This document shows, in pieces, positions 25,850-32,682 of a stretch of 64,000 nt of DNA. A program made the translations under genes and the position numbers. The stretch's first letter is position 1. Every line of letters begins with the position of its first letter. The stretch is from positions 5,394,001 through 5,458,000 of the forward strand of contig NZ_CP107772.1 in NCBI RefSeq assembly GCF_036345155.1, given 5' to 3'. This DNA comes from Streptomyces sp. NBC_00582 (GTDB lineage Bacteria; Actinomycetota; Actinomycetes; Streptomycetales; Streptomycetaceae). Below the pieces are notes generated by a model that was not told the DNA's origin, ran no database searches, and worked only from the letters and a program-made list of their open reading frames with translations.

Positions 25850-26040
25850 AGGGGCGGCCACGGGGGACACGGGGGAGACGGACACCGGGTACGGGGTACT
25901 CGGGGGACAAGTACGGGGGCACGGGGGACATACCCGCAGGGCCTTGGGGACCCGACCGAAGGACCGCGGGGGCACGGGAGCACGGGGGCACGGGGGTCTC
26001 AGCGCTCGTCGTGGAGGGCGAGGGCGCAGCAGGGGGACAG
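25850..26040 (+). repeat. degenerate G-rich repeat between HTH and kinase genes
   Basis: Irregular copies of CACGGGGG and GGGGGACACGGGG units fill the gap before the kinase start. Possible G-quadruplex or recombination-prone spacer. Confidence 0.55.
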
Positions 26041-26066
26041 CCGAGGGGGAGGAGCGACGCACTGCC

Positions 26067-27632
26067 ATGGGTGAGGTCTTCGCCGGACGGTACGAACTGG
26101 CCGACCCGATCGGGCGCGGAGGGGTCGGTGCGGTCTGGCGTGCCTGGGACCACCGCCGCCGCCGGTACGTGGCCGCGAAGGTGCTCCAGCAGCGGGACGC
26201 CCACTCCCTGCTGAGGTTCGTCCGTGAACAGGGACTGCGCATCGACCACCCGCATGTGCTCGCGCCCGCGAGCTGGGCCGCCGACGACGACAAGGTGCTG
26301 TTCACCATGGACCTGGTGGCCGGCGGTTCGCTGGTCAACCTCGTCAACGACTACGGTCCCCTGCCGCCCGCGTTCGTCTGCACCCTGCTCGACCAACTCC
26401 TGTCCGGGCTCGCCGCCGTGCACGCCGAGGGCGTCGTCCACCGTGACATCAAACCGGCGAACGTGCTCCTCGAAGCCACCGGCACCGCCCGCCCCCGCCT
26501 CCGGCTGTCCGACTTCGGCATCGCGATGCGGCTGGGCGAACCGCGCCTGACCGAGACCAACCTCGTGGTGGGAACGCCCGGTTACCTCGCCCCCGAGCAG
26601 ATGCTCGGCGCCGAACCCGACTTCCCCGCCGACCTGTTCGCCGTTGGCCTGGTCGCGCTGTACCTCCTGGAGGGCGCCAAGCCCGACGCCAAGGCCCTCG
26701 TGCAGTACTTCGCCGAGCACGGAACTCCCGGCGCCCCCAAGGGGATTCCGGATCCGCTGTGGCAGGTCGTCGCCCTGCTGCTCCAGCCCGATCCCGAAGC
26801 GCGTTTCCGTACGGCGACGGGGGCGCGCAAGGCCCTGGCGGCGGCCGTGGAACTCCTCCCCGAGCCCGGTCCCGACGACGAGATCATCGAGATCTTCAAC
26901 CAACTCGGGCCGCTCCCGGAGGGGTTCGCCCCCGAAGGGCCCCTGAAACCGCTCCCGAGGAAGACCCCTTCCGGGGCTCCCGACCCGGGCCGCACCAGGA
27001 AGCCTCTCGTGCCCGCCCCGCCGACCACACCCCCGGGAACGGGGTCCTGGTCCTTCCCCGCCCGGCCCCTCGCACCCCCCGGCCCGACCGGTGGGACCGG
27101 TCCAGGCGAAACGTCCCCTCACACGTCTTCGTCCCTGAACCCGCCCCCGACGCCGACGCCGACGCCGACCCCCACCCCGACCCCGTCCCACGCCGGTCCC
27201 GTCCCCCCTCAGCCGACCGCCGCTCCCCCCACGGCCCCGCACACCCCGCCGAGCGCCCCGAGCCTCCCCCCGCATCCCCCGACGGTCACCCCGACACCGA
27301 CCCCCACCCCTACCCCCACTCCGACCCCCACCCCCTCCATGTCGGACACCGGCAGCTTCCATCTGCCACCCCCTCTGCCGGCGGTCACCGCCACCTCCAC
27401 CCCTCACCCGTACCTCACCCCCACCCACGACTCCACGTTCGCCCTGGCCCGCTCCAGCACCGCCACCGCCTCCTACACCGCTCAGGACCCGGTGCCGGAG
27501 GCTCCGCGGCCGCGGGGGCACCGGGCCGTGCGGCAGCGGCGGCCGGGGCCGTCCGCCAAGGTCGCGGTGCCCCTGCTGCTGCTCGCGCTGGCCTGTTACG
27601 CCGTCGGGTTCTGGGCGCTGGCGCGGATCTGA
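26067..27632 (+). CDS. Ser/Thr protein kinase, tail-anchored
   Basis: 521 residues. The kinase domain (1-270) has GRGGVGAVWRA, VAAKVL, VHRDIKPANVLL, LSDFGIAM and GTPGYLAPEQ, all complete. A ~210-residue Pro/Thr-rich linker holds two TPTPTPTP runs. One C-terminal membrane segment (VAVPLLLLALACYAVGFWAL) ends the protein with essentially nothing outside, so unlike PknB it has no extracellular sensor. GGAGG lies about 15 bases before the ATG, rather far. Its 3' end overlaps the convergent gene by 37 bases. Substrates unknown; the HTH protein upstream is a candidate. Confidence 0.9.
   Translation: MGEVFAGRYELADPIGRGGVGAVWRAWDHRRRRYVAAKVLQQRDAHSLLRFVREQGLRIDHPHVLAPASWAADDDKVLFTMDLVAGGSLVNLVNDYGPLPPAFVCTLLDQLLSGLAAVHAEGVVHRDIKPANVLLEATGTARPRLRLSDFGIAMRLGEPRLTETNLVVGTPGYLAPEQMLGAEPDFPADLFAVGLVALYLLEGAKPDAKALVQYFAEHGTPGAPKGIPDPLWQVVALLLQPDPEARFRTATGARKALAAAVELLPEPGPDDEIIEIFNQLGPLPEGFAPEGPLKPLPRKTPSGAPDPGRTRKPLVPAPPTTPPGTGSWSFPARPLAPPGPTGGTGPGETSPHTSSSLNPPPTPTPTPTPTPTPSHAGPVPPQPTAAPPTAPHTPPSAPSLPPHPPTVTPTPTPTPTPTPTPTPSMSDTGSFHLPPPLPAVTATSTPHPYLTPTHDSTFALARSSTATASYTAQDPVPEAPRPRGHRAVRQRRPGPSAKVAVPLLLLALACYAVGFWALARI
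27140..27340 (+). repeat. (Thr-Pro)n coding microsatellites
   Basis: Two runs of CCGACG/CCCACC-type hexamers (around 27148-27186 and 27292-27336) encode TPTPTPTP stretches in the kinase linker. They look prone to slippage. Confidence 0.7.
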
Positions 27633-28960
27633 GCGGAGGCCCGGCGGCGGGCGGTGAGGGTCCAGCCGCCGAGGAACAGCAGCAACGCGCTCCCGGTGCC
27701 GAGACCGGCCACCGCGACCGCCCGCATCACGGGATCGTCCCCGGCCGTCGTGGCTCCATCGGTCCGGAGCTCTCCCGTGTCGGCGCCGAAGATCCCGCTG
27801 GGCACGGCCCGTCCCAGGTACCCCGGCCCGGACTCCGGGGTTCCGCCGAGGCGGACGCGCAGGGTCACCTCGTAGGGGCCGTCCCCGAACTCCTCGGCGA
27901 CCTGCGTGGAGAGATGGACGACGAGGAAGTAGGAGCCGGCGAATCGCAGGCTGTTCCGGGGGTCGGTGGGCGCGTACCGGTTGGCGTACCGGACGGGCGG
28001 GACCGGGTCGAGGGCGGCCGACTTCTGAGTGCCGCCGTAGCCGGTGCCCCGGGCCACCACCTTGGCGCGCACCGGGTTGTAGAGGGTCAGCTCCAGCGCG
28101 TCGACCACGTACCCGGACCCGGCCCCGACCCCGACCCCGGACCCTGAAGCGCTGCTCGTGGTGCCGCCGGCCAGGTCGGCCTCGGCGTAGAGCTGCTGTC
28201 CCCAGTCGACGGGCACCCGGTAGAAGACGGTCTCGCCGGGGACCACCTCGTCGCTCCAGACGCCCTGCCCGACGGCGGTCGCCACGGTGAAACCCGCGCC
28301 TCCGGGGCGCCCGACCGGCTCCCCGGCCTGCGGGGCGGGGGTCGCGGAGTCCCAGGCCTCGGGCGTGCTCGTGGTGCCGGCCCGGGCGAGGGGCGGCTCG
28401 CTGACGGGCGCGAGTTCCAGCTCCCAGGGGTCCTGGGCCGTTTCACCGGTGCCGGTGTCCGACCGCTCGACGACCACGTAGTACGTGCCCGCCTTCTGGC
28501 ACAGCCCCTTCCCGGGCCGGATCTCCCGTGCGCCCCAGGCCGTCACCGGCTGCGGGCTGCGCGCCGCGCCGATCGTCGCGGACTCGTAGGAGCAGCTCCC
28601 GCTGTCGGCGTCCTGCACCGAGACCGTGATGCCGTCGCCGACGGCGGGGGTGGTCCCGGCGCGGGGGATCGCGGTGACGGCGACGTACGTGGTGGACACG
28701 TCGTCGAGCTCGAGGCGGTAGTACGCCTTCCCGCCCCCGTCGAGGGTGCTCTTGTACGTCGCTCCGGCCTCCAGGCGCACGGCCCCGGAGGCGCCGGTCG
28801 CGGCGCGGGCCTCGCGGACGTCGTCGGCGAAGGCGTACGACGGGATGTCGGGCGCGGCGACGGCGGCCGGCGCCGGGACCGCCCAGCACAGCAGCACGCC
28901 CATGACCACGGCGCGCAGCCCCGTCGCCGCGCGCCCCGTACGCCCCCTACGCCGGGCCAT
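27596..28960 (-). CDS. secreted, membrane-anchored protein of unknown function
   Basis: 454 residues. Signal peptide (RRRGRTGRAATG then AVVMGVLLCWAVPAPAAVAA), a large extracellular part with repeated β-rich blocks that look like pre-peptidase C-terminal-type modules (for example GGGKAYYRLELDDVSTTYVA and GETVFYRVPVDWGQQLYAEA), and a C-terminal membrane segment (VAVAGLGTGSALLLFLGGW) followed by basic residues. ATG 28960 follows GAGGGGGCGGG; an ATG further upstream (29014) is possible. It converges on the kinase gene, and their 3' ends overlap. Streptomyces proteins of this kind often neighbour vWA or kinase genes, but I cannot assign a role. Confidence 0.75.
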   Translation of the reverse strand: MARRRGRTGRAATGLRAVVMGVLLCWAVPAPAAVAAPDIPSYAFADDVREARAATGASGAVRLEAGATYKSTLDGGGKAYYRLELDDVSTTYVAVTAIPRAGTTPAVGDGITVSVQDADSGSCSYESATIGAARSPQPVTAWGAREIRPGKGLCQKAGTYYVVVERSDTGTGETAQDPWELELAPVSEPPLARAGTTSTPEAWDSATPAPQAGEPVGRPGGAGFTVATAVGQGVWSDEVVPGETVFYRVPVDWGQQLYAEADLAGGTTSSASGSGVGVGAGSGYVVDALELTLYNPVRAKVVARGTGYGGTQKSAALDPVPPVRYANRYAPTDPRNSLRFAGSYFLVVHLSTQVAEEFGDGPYEVTLRVRLGGTPESGPGYLGRAVPSGIFGADTGELRTDGATTAGDDPVMRAVAVAGLGTGSALLLFLGGWTLTARRRASAQIRASAQNPTA

Positions 28961-29176
28961 CAGAACCCGCCCCCTCGCCTTGGTCCGAACGTGGCTCATC
29001 CTGCCCCGCCGCCCCGGCGTCCACCCCCCACTTCCCCGCGACCGCCCGGAACGCCCGCCTCTATCCGCAAACCGGAGCCCTCGCAACCGGAGAGGACCGG
29101 CGAACGGGTGGCAACGCAAAACCCCGACCGCTGCGGCGGCCGGGGTCTGATGTCGATCTCAGTCTGGTGTCGGTAC

Positions 29177-29305
29177 TCAGGAACCCGTGGGCACGGAGTC
29201 AGTCGCCTCCGTCCACAGGTCCTGCTCGGCGCGATCCGCCTGGATCTGGCGGTACACGAGGAGACCGCCGATGGCGGCCAGTGCGACCAGGAGCAGCTTC
29301 TTCAC
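29177..29305 (-). CDS. DLW-39 family protein
   Basis: 42 residues: a membrane helix KKLLLVALAAIGGLLVYRQI followed by QADRAEQDLWTEATDSV, containing the DLW motif that names this small actinobacterial family. GTG at 29305; an extended frame to 29359 exists but the family begins at the KKLLL helix. A clean -10 box and a dyad precede it. Function unknown. Confidence 0.85.
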   Translation of the reverse strand: MKKLLLVALAAIGGLLVYRQIQADRAEQDLWTEATDSVPTGS

Positions 29306-29350
29306 CGCGCGACCTCGTCTTTCCTTGACGTAGGGGACCTCTGGCGCCCG

Positions 29351-29380
29351 ACTATACACACCGACCGATATCGATCGGTG
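29351..29380 (-). promoter_or_regulatory. promoter and dyad of the DLW-39 gene
   Basis: Minus-strand TATAGT (29356-29351) preceded by TGTG is an extended -10. Upstream lies a nearly perfect palindrome CACCGACCGATATCGATCGG(TG) at 29359-29380 (one mismatched pair) covering the spacer/-35 region, where a repressor could block transcription. Confidence 0.55.
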
Positions 29381-29560
29381 ACCTGCGTCGGCCCGTCAAC
29401 TCCCCTGCCAGGCCCAGCTGAGACCCGTTGCCCCCGGTGCGTCCATACGAGTGGTGTTCATCGGAACATCGCCTCGTCGTGTGCGTCGGTCCCCCGGTTC
29501 GCGCTCGCTCTACACATCATGAGCAAAGTACGCAAATCGCCCAACCTGAAGGTGAGGGGC

Positions 29561-30397
29561 ATGACCGTGAACCGGGTCATGAAGCTGTGGACCGCCATCG
29601 TCACCGCGTTCCTCGCGGTGTGCACGGCGCTCGGCTTCGTCGCTTCGACCGCCGCGACCGCGACGGCACAGACGGGGCCGAAGCACACCGGCGGCGAGAA
29701 GGCCACCGGCGGCGAGGGAAACCCGCACGGCGCGGGGATCCCCGAGACGGGCATCGGGGGTGAGAGCACGCGCGGTGAGAGCTTTGGTGGTGGGGCCCTC
29801 AGCAGTGAGGACTTCAGCGGCGAGCATGTCAGCCGGGACGGCTTCCGGGACGAGAGCTTGGGGGACGAGGGCTTCCGGGACGAGAGCTTCGGCGACGGGG
29901 GCTTCGAGCGTGCGGGCTTCGACCGTGCGGGCTCCGAGCGTGCGGGCTCCGAGCGTGCGGGCTCCGAGCGTGCGGGCTTCGGTGACGAACGCTTCACCAG
30001 CGAGAGCTTCGGCAGCGAGAGCTTCGGCCGTGAAGTCCTCGCCCAGGACGGCCCCGCCGTGGAAGTGCCTGCCCTCGACGGGCCGGCCCATGCCGTGCCC
30101 GCTCCTCGTGGCGTGCCGGCCCGTGGGATCACCGGCGATGCGCGTCCCTCCGGCCCCTCCGGCCCGGTCACCGGTGGTGTGCCGGTCGCGTCGCCGGCCG
30201 CCGCCTCCTCCTGGGACTGGTTCCACTCCCGCTCCCTGCCTCCCACGATGAAGCAGCGCATCCTCGCCGAGGCCCATGGCAAGTCCCCGAACTGCCGCCA
30301 CCTCCCCCTCACCGACGCGGAAGCGGCCGAGCAGGCCTGCGACCTGGAGGACGAGGACGAGGAGGAGGCCGAGCCCTCGATCCCGCTGCAGCGTTGA
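29561..30397 (+). CDS. DUF6344-type exported protein with five-residue repeats
   Basis: 278 residues. MTVNRVMKLWTAIVTAFLAV opens a signal-anchor or signal peptide (AVCTALGFVASTAATATA). The middle (about 70-165) is periodic with five residues per unit, x-[S/G/D]-F-x-x (EDFSG, DGFRD, ESLGD, EGFRD, ESFGD, AGFDR, AGSER x3, ESFGS, ESFGR). The C-terminus has SRSLPPTMKQRILAEAHGKS, which I recall as the DUF6344 hallmark, then an acidic tail. ATG 29561 follows GGTGAGG; ATG 29519 is the alternative. Function unknown. Confidence 0.75.
   Translation: MTVNRVMKLWTAIVTAFLAVCTALGFVASTAATATAQTGPKHTGGEKATGGEGNPHGAGIPETGIGGESTRGESFGGGALSSEDFSGEHVSRDGFRDESLGDEGFRDESFGDGGFERAGFDRAGSERAGSERAGSERAGFGDERFTSESFGSESFGREVLAQDGPAVEVPALDGPAHAVPAPRGVPARGITGDARPSGPSGPVTGGVPVASPAAASSWDWFHSRSLPPTMKQRILAEAHGKSPNCRHLPLTDAEAAEQACDLEDEDEEEAEPSIPLQR
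29765..30050 (+). repeat. 15-bp periodic coding repeat in the DUF6344 gene
   Basis: About 19 degenerate 15-bp units; the central three (GCGGGCTCCGAGCGT) are identical. They encode five-residue repeats with Phe, Leu or Ser in the centre. Confidence 0.8.
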
Positions 30398-30471
30398 CCC
30401 GTACAAGCGTCGAACCCGTACAGCGTGAACCCGTACGGCGTGAACCCGTACAGCGTTGAACCCGTACAAGC
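30393..30471 (+). repeat. tandem repeat across the DUF6344 stop codon
   Basis: Five copies of a 15- to 16-bp unit TGAACCCGTACAGCG with small changes, starting at the stop codon itself (GCGTTGACCC). Non-coding apart from the first bases. Confidence 0.85.
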
Positions 30472-30595
30472 TCAGCTCAGATCCACCCCTACGTGACGGC
30501 GACCTGCGTACAGACCGCACGATGCAGGCCCGGCGGCTCCCCCGAGCGACCGGGCCTTCGCCGCATGTACACATCACCCGGCTACCCTGACGCCC

Positions 30596-31369
30596 GTGCC
30601 CCAGGTCCACGAACGAAGCCGCCGCATAGTCGTCCTCACCGCCGTGCACGCGCCCTCGGCCCGGTATCTGCCCGAGGCCTGGAAGTCGCTGCGCGAGCAG
30701 GAGCTGCCCGAGGACTGGGAGTGGCACTGGGTGATCCAGGAGGACGGTACGACGGACGCGGTCCGACCGTACGTCCCCGACGACTCCCGGGTGACCTTCC
30801 GGCAGGGACGCCCCGGCGGGCCCGGTGTCGCGCGGACGATCGCGCTGGCGTACTGCGACGGGTCGTACGTGAAGGTCCTGGACGCCGACGACCTGCTCAC
30901 GCCCGGTGCGCTCGCCCGGGACTTAGCCGCCCTGGAGCGCGATCCCGACCTCGGCTGGGCCACCTCACGGGTTCTGGACCTCCTCCCCGACGGCTCCACC
31001 GTCGGCTTCCCCGGCGATCCCACCGGCGGCCCCCTCGAACGCGGTGTCGTCCTGGCCCACTGGAAGGCGCACGACCACCGCGCCCAGGTGCACCCGGCCT
31101 CCCTGTTCGTACGCCGCGATCTGCTGACCTCGCTCGGTGGCTGGATGGCGTTGCCGGCCTCCGAGGACACCGGGTTGCTGCTGGCGCTGAACGCGGTGAG
31201 CCGAGGCTGGTTCACCCCGGAGGCGGGGCTGTTCTACCGCAAGTGGGCAGGCCAGGCCACGGGTCAGGCCTCGCACGTCGACCCCGCGGAGCGTGTGGCA
31301 CGCATGGCGGTCGCGGAGGCCAGGGCGCGCGCGCTGGCCTCCTTCGGCTGGACCTACCCGGCGGGCTGA
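30596..31369 (+). CDS. family 2 glycosyltransferase
   Basis: 257 residues with a GT-A fold: RIVVLTAVHAPSARYLPEAW at the N-terminus, VIQEDGTTDAV (first Asp motif), GGPGVARTIALAYCDGSYV and the metal-binding LDADDLLTPGAL. Residues ~185-200 (LPASEDTGLLLAL) match the ED motif of inverting enzymes. Donor and acceptor unknown. The GTG start has no ribosome site, but TACCCT lies eight bases before it, so the transcript may be leaderless. Its end overlaps the convergent gene by 16 bases. Confidence 0.88.
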   Translation: MPQVHERSRRIVVLTAVHAPSARYLPEAWKSLREQELPEDWEWHWVIQEDGTTDAVRPYVPDDSRVTFRQGRPGGPGVARTIALAYCDGSYVKVLDADDLLTPGALARDLAALERDPDLGWATSRVLDLLPDGSTVGFPGDPTGGPLERGVVLAHWKAHDHRAQVHPASLFVRRDLLTSLGGWMALPASEDTGLLLALNAVSRGWFTPEAGLFYRKWAGQATGQASHVDPAERVARMAVAEARARALASFGWTYPAG

Positions 31370-32013
31370 CCCGCGGCGACGGCCAGCCAGTGGGCCACCT
31401 GGCGCAGCGTGGTCTCGTCGGCCCGGTCCACCAGGGTCCGTACGGCCGTGACGTCGTCGGCGGTGAGGTCGTACAGGCCCGCCTTGCTCAGCCCGGCCAT
31501 GATCACCTGATGCCGGCGGTCCTCCATACGCTCGGCGAGCTTGCTGGGAGCGGCGCCACCCGGGCCCTCGGCGCCATGTGGGCCCTCGGCACCACCCGGA
31601 CCCTCGGCACCACCCGGACCCTCGGCACCACCCGGGCTCTCGGCGCCATGTGGGCCCTCGGCACCACCCGGACCCTCGGCACCACCCGGGCCCTCGGCGC
31701 CATGTGGGCCCTCGGCGACTTCCGGGTCCGCGGTCGGTGCGCCGACCGGCTCGAAGAGGTGCCACGCGCCGTCCTTCGGGCCCCAGAGGGCGACCGTCGC
31801 CGCGTCCCCCCTCGCCCGTTTGACCTGGGTCATCTCACCCATCGCGTACAGCACCGGGGTGCGGTCGGGGGATTCGGCGGCGGGCCGCCAGGAATCCGAG
31901 ACCGGGTCGTGGAACATCGCGACCCAGCGCGGATCCCCCGGCGGCTGCGGGCTCGGGGGACCGCCCGGTCCGCCCTCTCGGCTCTCTCGGCTCTCTCGGC
32001 TCCGGCTCTCCAT
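31354..32013 (-). CDS. uncharacterised protein with (AEGPGG)n repeat
   Basis: 219 residues. N-terminal SRESRESRE repeat, a globular part with DPRWVAMFHDPVSDSWRPAA and VALWGPKDGAWHLFEPV, then about nine copies of the six-residue unit AEGP(G/H)G, then a helical C-terminal domain (KLAERMEDRRHQVIMAGLSK, ADDVTAVRTLVDRADETT). ATG 32013 follows GGAAGGGG. No assigned family. The repeat is a near-perfect 18-bp tandem and likely varies in length between strains. Confidence 0.7.
   Translation of the reverse strand: MESRSRESRESREGGPGGPPSPQPPGDPRWVAMFHDPVSDSWRPAAESPDRTPVLYAMGEMTQVKRARGDAATVALWGPKDGAWHLFEPVGAPTADPEVAEGPHGAEGPGGAEGPGGAEGPHGAESPGGAEGPGGAEGPGGAEGPHGAEGPGGAAPSKLAERMEDRRHQVIMAGLSKAGLYDLTADDVTAVRTLVDRADETTLRQVAHWLAVAAGQPAG
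31549..31712 (-). repeat. 18-bp tandem repeat in the 31354-32013 gene
   Basis: About nine units reading CCCTCGGCACCACCCGGA or CCCTCGGCGCCATGTGGG on the plus strand, ordered in a higher pattern (one H-type then two or three G-type units). Encodes AEGPHG and AEGPGG. Confidence 0.9.
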
Positions 32014-32075
32014 GGCGCTCGCCCCTTCCGTATCGCCGTATCGGCACGGTGTGGGCGACGATATCTGACGGGTCG

Positions 32076-32219
32076 TCAGCTATCCATATCTCCGGAGCCG
32101 CTTCGGACGGGACTCGCCTGCTGCGCCGCCGCGATCGCCGCCCGCGCCCGGGCCCGGAACGCCTCCAGCTTGTCCACCGGCTCCGTCAGTTTGATCAGGA
32201 TCAGATCGTCCCGTTGCAT
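32076..32219 (-). CDS. small protein, 47 residues
   Basis: Encodes MQRDDLILIKLTEPVDKLEA, then an Arg/Ala-rich helix and a polar tail. GGAGG lies eight bases before the ATG, an unusually good ribosome site, and third-position GC is high, so I consider it a real gene. No family recognised. Confidence 0.6.
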   Translation of the reverse strand: MQRDDLILIKLTEPVDKLEAFRARARAAIAAAQQASPVRSGSGDMDS

Positions 32220-32682
32220 GTCAGTGCCTCCAGCACGCCCTGCTGGATCCGCACTCTCGGGGTTTGAAAACTTCATTCTCACCAGACGCGAATCAAGCAT
32301 TCGGACGGCGGGCATTGCCCCTGCGGCGGGACGGGAGGGCCCAGGTCTCGGCCAAAGGTGATCGGGAACCAGCCCGGGAAGTGGATCAATGCGTGAGGGC
32401 CGGGGGCCCGGGGTAGCTCAACCCGGTTCGGGAACCGAGGAGCGGAAAGTGACCGGTGCGCACTGCCCACGCCATCGCGCGCGCCGCACCGTTCGGCACC
32501 GGTCCCTCCCCTCGTGCGGACCGCTGCCGAACGGTGCGGGTGACGTCCGGTTGCCCTTCGGATCCTGCCAGCTACGGCTCGCGGCGAGGAGGGTACCGAC
32601 CTCCGGTCGCCCTCGTCGCCGCAGGTCAGCCGTATAAAGTGAGTTTTCCGGTCCGGATTCCAGGTGCGGGGGAAGTAAAGGG
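32220..32682. other. intergenic region before the WD40-NTPase gene
   Basis: About 460 bases, with lower GC near 32265-32285 (GGTTTGAAAACTTCATTC) than the surroundings. It holds the inverted repeat at 32484-32539 and a TATAAAGT-like -10. No gene is convincing. Confidence 0.5.
32484..32539. promoter_or_regulatory. inverted repeat upstream of the WD40-NTPase gene
   Basis: Perfect 15-bp arms (CCGCACCGTTCGGCA) with a 26-base loop in the leader region. It may be an attenuator, a terminator of unseen upstream transcription, or an operator pair. TATAAAGT at 32633-32640 downstream is a possible -10. Confidence 0.5.

Noticed and set aside
31549..31712. CRISPR or attachment-site array
   Set aside because: Continuous 18-bp coding repeat with no spacers.
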